From positions 1-19,246 of the forward strand of contig JAYKHL010000164.1 of NCBI GenBank assembly GCA_035284865.1: 19,246 nucleotides of DNA, read 5' to 3'. This document shows positions 13,439 through 19,246 of the stretch, one piece after another; the stretch's first letter is position 1; each line of letters begins with the position of its first letter. Made by a program: the position numbers and the translations under genes. The notes under the pieces were generated by a model that saw only the letters and a list, made by a program, of their open reading frames with translations, ran no database searches and had not been told where the DNA came from. Source of the DNA: JAYKHL01 sp035284865 (GTDB taxonomy: Bacteria; Cyanobacteriota; Sericytochromatia; S15B-MN24; JAQBPE01).

Positions 13439-14449
13439 ATGCCTCTCCGCCCTGTCCGAATCCGCGCCGTGGGCCGCTACCTGCCGGCCACCGTGGTCAC
13501 CGCCGAGGCCCTCGACGCCCGCATGGGCCTGCCCCCGGGCACGGTGGCGGCCGAGAGCGGGGTGCTCGAGCGGCGCTACGCGGGCGACGAGCTGGCCTCC
13601 AGCATGGGGGCCAAGGCTGCCCGGCAGGCCCTCACGGCGGCAGGGCTCGCGCTGGACGACGTGGATCTGATCCTCGGCGCGTGCGGCACCCCGGAGCAGG
13701 CGATCCCCTGCAACGCTGCCCTGATCCAGCGGGCCCTGGGGGCCGAGCGCTCGGGCATCCCGGCCTTCGACGTGAACGCCACCTGCCTGAGCTTCCTGGT
13801 GGCGCTGGACGTCGCGAGCTGCCTGATTGCGACCGGGCGCTTCCGGCGGGTGCTGGTGGTCTCGTCGGACGTCGCCTCGGTGGGGCTGGACTGGCAGGCG
13901 CGCGAGAGCGCGATGATCCTTGGAGACGGAGCCGCTGCGGCCCTCCTCGAGGCCAGCCCGGCGGGGGAGCCGGCGGGCTTCCTGGCGAGCGGGATGCAGA
14001 CCTTCAGCGAGGGCGCCGACCTCACCCGCATTCGGGGCGGGGGCTCCCGGCACCACCCCCGCGAGCACCAGGGGGATCTTGCAAGCTACGCCGAGGGCTA
14101 CTGCCTGTTCGAGATGGACGGCCGGGCCGTCTTCAAGCGCAGCGCCGCGGTGCTGCCGGGGTTCGTGGCCGCGGTGCTGCGCGAGGCCGGCCTGTCGCTC
14201 GACGACGTGTCCCTGGTGATCCCGCACCAGGCCAGCCCCGGCGCCCTGGAGTTGATGCGCCGTCGGCTCGGGCTGCCGCCGGAGAGGTGGGTCACGATTG
14301 CCCACGACCACGGCAACACGGTGGCGGCCTCCCTCCCGCTGGCGCTCGAGGCTGCCATCCGCGAGGGCCGGCTGCGTCGCGGCGACACGGCCATGCTGCT
14401 CGGCACATCAGCCGGCTTCTCCGTCGGAGCGCTGGTGTTTCGCTACTGA
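13439..14449 (+). CDS. 3-oxoacyl-ACP synthase III (KAS III)-like condensing enzyme
   Basis: This 336-aa thiolase-fold enzyme starts at ATG 13439, with GGAAG 7 nt upstream. The catalytic triad of the KAS III family is intact: Cys116 in NATCLSF, His263 in IPHQAS and Asn293 in HGNTVAAS. A glycine-rich GDGAAAALL follows at about 162-170. Family members condense acyl-CoA or acyl-ACP with malonyl-ACP (FabH) or two acyl-CoAs (OleA), or act in secondary metabolism. The NATCLSF and HGNTVAAS wording differs from typical FabH (ACAG, GNTSAASIP), so it is more likely a specialised condensing enzyme than the housekeeping FabH. No acyl carrier protein, fabD, fabG or fabF lies beside it, which also argues against a fatty-acid operon. 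A divergent epimerase and MBL hydrolase suggest a dedicated small lipid or signal pathway. Its product cannot be told. Confidence 0.88.
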   Translation: MPLRPVRIRAVGRYLPATVVTAEALDARMGLPPGTVAAESGVLERRYAGDELASSMGAKAARQALTAAGLALDDVDLILGACGTPEQAIPCNAALIQRALGAERSGIPAFDVNATCLSFLVALDVASCLIATGRFRRVLVVSSDVASVGLDWQARESAMILGDGAAAALLEASPAGEPAGFLASGMQTFSEGADLTRIRGGGSRHHPREHQGDLASYAEGYCLFEMDGRAVFKRSAAVLPGFVAAVLREAGLSLDDVSLVIPHQASPGALELMRRRLGLPPERWVTIAHDHGNTVAASLPLALEAAIREGRLRRGDTAMLLGTSAGFSVGALVFRY

Positions 14450-14499
14450 GGCGGGGTGGGTGGGTACGAAGGTGAGTGCCCCCTGATCCGGAGCCCCTG

Positions 14500-15561
14500 A
14501 TGGCCGCCGCCGCGCAAGTTGACCCCTTGAAGCCTGGAGACCCGCCCCCCTTCTGGGACGGGCCCTGGCACCCCCAGGGCCTGGCGGAGGGGGCCGTGGT
14601 GGTGCGCCCGCGGATGGCCGGCCACGCGACCGTGATCGCGGAGGTCCCCTCACCCGCTGCGGTCCAGGGGGAGGCGACCCGGGCCGTGCCAGCGCCAGAG
14701 GCTCCCTCCCCTGCGGCCGAGCCCTCGGCCCTCGCGCCACCCGAGGCCGCCGCCCCGGCGCCTGCGCCCGCACCGACAGGGTCCCCCCGGGAGGGGGGGG
14801 CCACCGACCCAGCCCCCCCCCCGAAGCCCCCCACCTCGCAGCCTCGCTCCCTGGTGCTCACCCTGCTCGCGCAGGGCCCGGCCGAGACCACCCCGACGCT
14901 CCCGGCGGCCGTCGATGTGATGCGGGCGGACGCCTTGCGGGCCAGGGCCCGGGAGTTGCAGGCGCAGGGCCAGCACGGCCACGCCCTCGCCGCCCTGGCC
15001 GAGGCCCTGAAGGCAAACGCCGCGGACGCCGCGAGCTATGCCCAGATCGGGCATGTGCTGATGGCCGCCCGGGCGCCGGAGGACGCGGCCCACCACTTCT
15101 TGCTGGCATACATGCTGGCGCCCAAGGAGCCGCAGATCGGCCGCCTGACCATCCACGCCTCGTGGGCCCTGGGGTACGTGGGCTGGGCCTTTCAGGTTGC
15201 TCAGGCGGTCTACAAGCTGCAGCCCTCGCAGGAGTGGGTCGAGATGGGGCGGGCTGCGATGGCCTGGCTCAAGAGCAGCCGCCCACCGGGCCACACCCTG
15301 TTTTGCACGGCCTGCCGCACGATGGCGATCCGGCCAGAGCACGGCCCGTGTCCACGCTGTGGCGGCGCCACGATGGGGGCGCCCGCGAACGATGCGGGGT
15401 TCATCGGGCTGCGCCTGATGCAGCAGACGCCCCCCACCGGCCGGCTCTTCGTGGGCGCTGCGTGCGCGAGCTGCTTCGAGGAGACCGTCGTGCTGGTGAA
15501 GCCGGGCGGCACGCGCTGTCCCTACTGCCGGGAGACGCTGCTGGCGCCCGTCCCGGCCTGA
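14500..15561 (+). CDS. TPR protein with two C-terminal zinc ribbons, unknown function
   Basis: The preferred start is ATG 14500, with CGGAG 6 nt upstream; a GTG at 14476 is in frame. The 353-aa product has a short N-terminal segment with GDPPPFWDGPWHPQG, then a long Pro/Ala-rich and probably disordered region (about 60-120). TPR-like helices follow (about 135-230: ALRARARELQAQGQHGHALAAL...AYAQIGHVL-type spacing, with a second pair at PEDAAHHFLLAYMLAP). The C-terminus has two CxxC pairs per ribbon: C269/C272 with C284/C287, and C322/C325 with C340/C343. No signal peptide is seen, so it is probably cytoplasmic. TPRs mediate protein contacts, and zinc ribbons bind nucleic acid or protein. I do not recognise this architecture as a named family. 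It follows the KAS III-like gene by 50 bp and may be co-transcribed with it. Confidence 0.72.
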   Translation: MAAAAQVDPLKPGDPPPFWDGPWHPQGLAEGAVVVRPRMAGHATVIAEVPSPAAVQGEATRAVPAPEAPSPAAEPSALAPPEAAAPAPAPAPTGSPREGGATDPAPPPKPPTSQPRSLVLTLLAQGPAETTPTLPAAVDVMRADALRARARELQAQGQHGHALAALAEALKANAADAASYAQIGHVLMAARAPEDAAHHFLLAYMLAPKEPQIGRLTIHASWALGYVGWAFQVAQAVYKLQPSQEWVEMGRAAMAWLKSSRPPGHTLFCTACRTMAIRPEHGPCPRCGGATMGAPANDAGFIGLRLMQQTPPTGRLFVGAACASCFEETVVLVKPGGTRCPYCRETLLAPVPA

Positions 15562-15669
15562 CGCCGCCGACCTGACGGACGCCTTGGTGCCTCCTGGCCA
15601 GGCCCGGGGGAGGACGCACGGGCTACGCTCACGTCGGCCCCTGTCGTGCGGGGCCCGAAGGAGGTGCCC

Positions 15670-15870
15670 GTGAACCGAGTCGAGCTCGACCCTGGCGCGC
15701 AGCAGTGGCGCGAGAACCGCTTCGTGACGGTGCTGCGAGTGGCGGCACGGCAGAAGACCCGGGCGCGGGAGCTCGTGCGGCCCTCGCTCGCGGCCGAGTT
15801 CTTCAGGGAGAACCCGATGCCCTGGCTGCTGGACGCCGAGCCCATCGAGCCGCCGCCCGAGCGGCCCTGA
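15670..15870 (+). CDS. Small hypothetical protein, 66 aa
   Basis: The start GTG 15670 is set by a textbook AAGGAGG (15658-15664) 5 nt upstream; a GTG at 15646 is in frame but would sit inside a GGCCCC/GGGGCC hairpin (15636-15655). The product is basic and probably helical in its first half (WRENRFVTVLRVAARQKTRARELVR), then LAAEFFRENPMPWLL, then an acidic Pro-rich tail (DAEPIEPPPERP). It has no Cys, signal peptide or membrane helix. It lies between the TPR/zinc-ribbon gene and fbaB, with a separate promoter candidate for fbaB downstream. I do not recognise it. Its coding status rests on the ribosome site and a coherent composition. Confidence 0.55.
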   Translation: MNRVELDPGAQQWRENRFVTVLRVAARQKTRARELVRPSLAAEFFRENPMPWLLDAEPIEPPPERP

Positions 15871-15879
15871 GGGGCCTGG

Positions 15880-15909
15880 TTGGACCCCTGGCCCGGCGCA
15901 TGGTAGAAC
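15880..15909 (+). promoter_or_regulatory. Likely fbaB promoter
   Basis: TTGGAC (15880-15885) and TAGAAC (15904-15909) are 18 bp apart, about 55 nt upstream of the fbaB start codon. The -10 box resembles TAGAAT seen upstream of the KAS III-like gene. Confidence 0.45.
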
Positions 15910-15915
15910 GAGAGC

Positions 15916-15952
15916 CCGGGCCTGGGGCCCGGCAGACCGCCACGTGCACGTG
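15916..15952 (+). promoter_or_regulatory. fbaB leader: hairpin plus tandem CACGTG palindromes
   Basis: A perfect 7-bp hairpin CCGGGCC-TGG-GGCCCGG (15916-15932) would start close to the predicted mRNA 5' end. It is followed by two adjacent CACGTG palindromes (15941-15952), 2 nt before the AGGAGG ribosome site. Possible roles are mRNA stabilisation, translation control or operator function; none is shown by sequence. Confidence 0.4.
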
Positions 15953-15963
15953 CAGGAGGCCGC

Positions 15964-17046
<1,083 letters not shown>

Positions 17047-17066
17047 GCTGGCGTCCACGCGGTGCC

Positions 17067-17094
17067 GGGGGCTTCCTCATGACAGGGGGCCCCC
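17067..17094 (+). other. Hairpin in the fbaB-pepF intergenic region
   Basis: GGGGGC (17067-17072) pairs with GCCCCC (17089-17094), extended by one C-G pair outside, with a 16-nt loop. It is 20 nt past the fbaB stop but has no T tract, so it is a weak terminator candidate or part of the pepF leader. TGACAGGG in its loop region (17080-17087) is also complementary to CCCTGTCA (17153-17160), right before the pepF ribosome site. Confidence 0.3.
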
Positions 17095-17170
17095 GCGTCG
17101 TTACGGAGGTGCGGTGCCAGGGTTCATGGCAAGCGGAGGGGTGCACGAGCAGCCCTGTCAGGAGCACTCG

Positions 17171-18973
17171 ATGTCCGTCGCACCTCACGAAGAGCTGACC
17201 CGCTGGAACCTGACGCCGTACTTCGATGGTCCTGACGATGCGCGGGTCGAGGCCGAGCTGGCGGCCGTGCGGGAGGAGGCGCAAGACTTTCGTGAGACCT
17301 ACCAGGGCCAGATCGCGACCCTGCGGCCGGACCAGCTGCGCGAGGCGCTCGAGCGCTACGACGCCCTCGGCGGGCGCCTCAGCGATCTGGCCGACTTCGG
17401 GTTCCTGACGTACTGCCTCGACACCCGGGACGAGCGCGCCCAGGCCCTCAACACCCGGCTGGGCGGGGAGACCTCCGTCATCCGCCTGGACGCGGCGTTT
17501 CTGCACCACGAGTTGCAGCACCTGCCGGAGGACGCCTTCCGCGCCCTGTGCGACGCGGAGGCCCTGAGCCCCTGGCGCGAGACCCTCTCCCGGCTGCGGC
17601 GGCAGGCGCCGCACTCGCTGGACGACGCCGTGGCGCGGGCCATCACCCGCAAGGATCAGAGCGGCATCAAGGCGTGGCGGCAGCTCTACACCACGCTGAC
17701 GTCCTCGCGCATCATCCGCATGCCGAGCCCCCAGGGGGCCTACACCGTGAGCGTGGCCGAGGCCAACCGCCTGATGACGAGCCCTGACCGGGCGACGCGT
17801 CGGGCCGCCACCGAGGCCTCGATCCTGTCGATCGTCGATCGCACGGACGTCATCACGGCCGTCTTCAACGCCGTGCTCGAGGACGCGCGCGTCAACGCGG
17901 AGCTGCGCGGCTTTGCGCTGCCCTACGGCGAGACCCTCATCGACGAGGACCTGGACGCCGCCGCGCTCGAGGCGATGCTCTCTGCCGTCGAGTCGCGCTA
18001 CGACCTCGTGCACCGCTACCTGGCCCTGAAGGCCCGCGCCCTCGGCATCGAGGACTTCGCCGCCTGGGACATCAACGCGCCGATGGCGGAGGAGCCCCCC
18101 CAGTACAGCTTCGCCGAGGCCCGCCGCATCGTCCACGACGCCTACACGGCCTTCCACCCCCGCGTGGGCCAGCTGATCGACCGCTTCTTCACGGACGGCT
18201 ACATCGATGCGGCCCCCGCCCCCAACAAGTGGGCCGGGGCCTTCTGCTCGTGGTCGACGCCCGGGCGTCATCCCTACCTGCTCATCAGCTACACCAACCG
18301 CATCCGGGACCTGCTGACGCTGGCGCATGAGCTCGGCCACGGCGTGCACTACGCCATGACGGGGGCCTTCGACCGCTACATGAACCTGCGCATCAGCATG
18401 TTCTCCGAGACCCCCTCCACGTTCGGTGAGCTGCTGGCCTTCGAGCGGCTCGTGGACGAGGCCCCCTCGGCTGACGTGCGCCGCACCCTGCTGGGGGCCT
18501 GGCTCGACACCACGGTGGGCACGCTCTTCCTGCAGGTCGCCCTGACGCGCTGGGAGCAGCAGATCCACGCCCGCCGCGCCGAGGGCCCCCTCACGGCCGA
18601 GACCTTCCGCACGCTCTGGATGCAGGAGCGCCGGCGCCTGTTCGGGCCGGAGGTCGAGATGCCCGAGTGGGTCTCGCAGGGCTGGCTGGTCCACCAGCAC
18701 GCGGTGAACATGCCCTTCTACTCGATGTCTTACCCCTTCGGCCTGATGATGGTCTACGGCCTGCGGCAGCGGTACCGCGAGGAGGGCGACCAGTTCGCCG
18801 AGGCCTTCGTGAGCCAGCTGCTTGAGGGCGGCCTGTCTCCGGCCGTCGCCACACTGCTCAAGCGCATCGACGTGGACGTTCACGACGTGGGCTTCTGGCG
18901 CAAGGGCCTCGACGCCGTCGAGGCGTTGATCGACGAGTTCGAGGCGACGCTGGACCAGGCCCCGGCGGCCTGA
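17171..18973 (+). CDS. pepF: M3 family oligoendopeptidase (PepF-like zinc peptidase)
   Basis: The start is ATG 17171, with AGGAG (17160-17164) 6 nt upstream; the product is 600 aa, the usual PepF length. It is a cytoplasmic zinc metallopeptidase that degrades oligopeptides, roughly 7-17 residues long in characterised relatives. The zinc site is HELGH (H386, E387, H390) with E413 in SETPSTFGE as the third ligand. The N-terminal half has the helical oligopeptidase_F lid. Other M3 hallmarks are the upstream KWAGAFCSWS segment and the downstream VHQHAVNMPFYSMSYPFG run with the substrate-contacting His and Tyr residues. A 124-nt leader separates it from fbaB, so it may be separately controlled. 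No signal peptide is seen. Confidence 0.94.
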   Translation: MSVAPHEELTRWNLTPYFDGPDDARVEAELAAVREEAQDFRETYQGQIATLRPDQLREALERYDALGGRLSDLADFGFLTYCLDTRDERAQALNTRLGGETSVIRLDAAFLHHELQHLPEDAFRALCDAEALSPWRETLSRLRRQAPHSLDDAVARAITRKDQSGIKAWRQLYTTLTSSRIIRMPSPQGAYTVSVAEANRLMTSPDRATRRAATEASILSIVDRTDVITAVFNAVLEDARVNAELRGFALPYGETLIDEDLDAAALEAMLSAVESRYDLVHRYLALKARALGIEDFAAWDINAPMAEEPPQYSFAEARRIVHDAYTAFHPRVGQLIDRFFTDGYIDAAPAPNKWAGAFCSWSTPGRHPYLLISYTNRIRDLLTLAHELGHGVHYAMTGAFDRYMNLRISMFSETPSTFGELLAFERLVDEAPSADVRRTLLGAWLDTTVGTLFLQVALTRWEQQIHARRAEGPLTAETFRTLWMQERRRLFGPEVEMPEWVSQGWLVHQHAVNMPFYSMSYPFGLMMVYGLRQRYREEGDQFAEAFVSQLLEGGLSPAVATLLKRIDVDVHDVGFWRKGLDAVEALIDEFEATLDQAPAA

Positions 18974-18976
18974 ACG

Positions 18977-19012
18977 CTCAGCATCCCTCGGCGCTCTCAC
19001 GCTCGTGCTGAG
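18977..19012 (+). terminator. Possible terminator-like hairpin after pepF
   Basis: CTCAGCA (18977-18983) pairs with TGCTGAG (19006-19012) across a 22-nt loop. It begins 3 nt after the pepF stop, but no T tract follows, so it may be a weak or Rho-assisted terminator. Confidence 0.35.
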
Positions 19013-19083
19013 GGCCAGGTGGAAGACCTCCGTGGTCGGCATCGTGACCTACCAAGCGTGAGTTCCAGTTCCCACAACGCTCA

Positions 19084-19246
19084 ATGGGCGATGTAACTTT
19101 AGATGCGACCACGCCCACCATCCCGCACCTATGGATCCGTGGCGGTGCCCAAGCGAATGTGTTCGGTGGCTACCGGGTGATCAAGGCCCGCGTCGCAGGC
19201 ATCAAGGACCCGGCAGGAAATGCGATCGGGTGGACGGATGCGGACA
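19084..19246 (+). CDS. Unidentified partial coding frame at the window edge
   Basis: From ATG 19084 an open frame runs off the window end (54 codons visible). It is also open upstream to 19048, with no other usual start codon. The visible protein reads as soluble and beta-rich (VTLDATTPTIPHLWIRGG, then GGYRVIKARVAGIKDPAGNAIGW). Codon use is less GC-biased than elsewhere here (GTA, ACT, TTA, CTA, GGA, AAT), and no ribosome site precedes the ATG. It could be the start of a gene, or a piece of a larger frame whose 5' end was lost. I do not recognise the family. Confidence 0.4.
   Translation, partial: MGDVTLDATTPTIPHLWIRGGAQANVFGGYRVIKARVAGIKDPAGNAIGWTDAD

Noticed and set aside
15636..15655. GGCCCC/GGGGCC hairpin before the 66-aa gene as a riboswitch
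   Set aside because: It is only a 6-bp GC stem in GC-rich DNA, with no recognisable aptamer core.
18973..19083. 8-bp direct repeat AACGCTCA at 18973 and 19076 as a target-site duplication
   Set aside because: The sequence between has no transposase or terminal inverted repeats, and an 8-bp match 103 bp apart can arise by chance.

Overview
This is about 19.2 kb of very GC-rich, densely packed bacterial chromosome with mostly housekeeping and membrane genes. A tRNA-Glu(UUC) with a G1-U72 acceptor end and A73, an RF3 gene, an FbaB-type aldolase and an M3 oligopeptidase all point to a normal chromosome rather than a plasmid or phage. The tRNA-Glu resembles those I remember from the Cyanobacteria/Sericytochromatia side of the tree, but that is weak evidence and I cannot assign a phylum. 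Strong AGGAGG-type ribosome sites precede several genes. Possible foreign DNA appears only at the two edges: a serine-recombinase tail at the left and a less GC-rich partial frame at the right.

Layout. 1-260: the C-terminal end of a large serine recombinase runs into the terminator and 3' part of a minus-strand tRNA-Glu that has its own promoter and terminator. 324-1770: a small membrane protein (-), then a 63-aa protein overlapping the start of a His-rich CDF metal transporter (+). 1766-3009: a lipoprotein gene of unknown function with a repeat-bearing Pro/Ser/Thr tail, ended by a strong terminator. 3150-8854: two phospholipase-D/cardiolipin-synthase-type genes flank a convergent block. The first points right. 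The second, a lipoprotein, leads a minus-strand operon with a TVP38/VTT-domain + pyridine-nucleotide-disulfide-oxidoreductase fusion and a DUF3047 protein.

9035-14449: a stand-alone TrkA/RCK protein converges on prfC. Next comes a lipid-type cluster: an MBL-fold hydrolase overlapping an NAD-dependent epimerase/3-beta-HSD-like gene, divergent from a KAS III-like synthase. 14500-19246: a TPR protein with two C-terminal zinc ribbons, a 66-aa orphan, fbaB, pepF, and the start of an unidentified frame cut by the window edge.

The most interesting theme is the 1.77-8.95 kb envelope region. The lipoprotein gene, the first PLD gene and the PLD-reductase-DUF3047 operon each have an AT-rich upstream island with TTAACC-type motifs. 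In the first two the motifs fall in 11-bp phase, as in PhoB/PhoP-family boxes. Of the six TTAA tetramers I found by eye in the window, five lie in these three islands. I infer, without proof, a co-regulated membrane-lipid remodelling module, possibly phosphate-responsive. The second theme is the KAS III + epimerase + MBL trio, which looks like part of an undefined acyl-condensation pathway.
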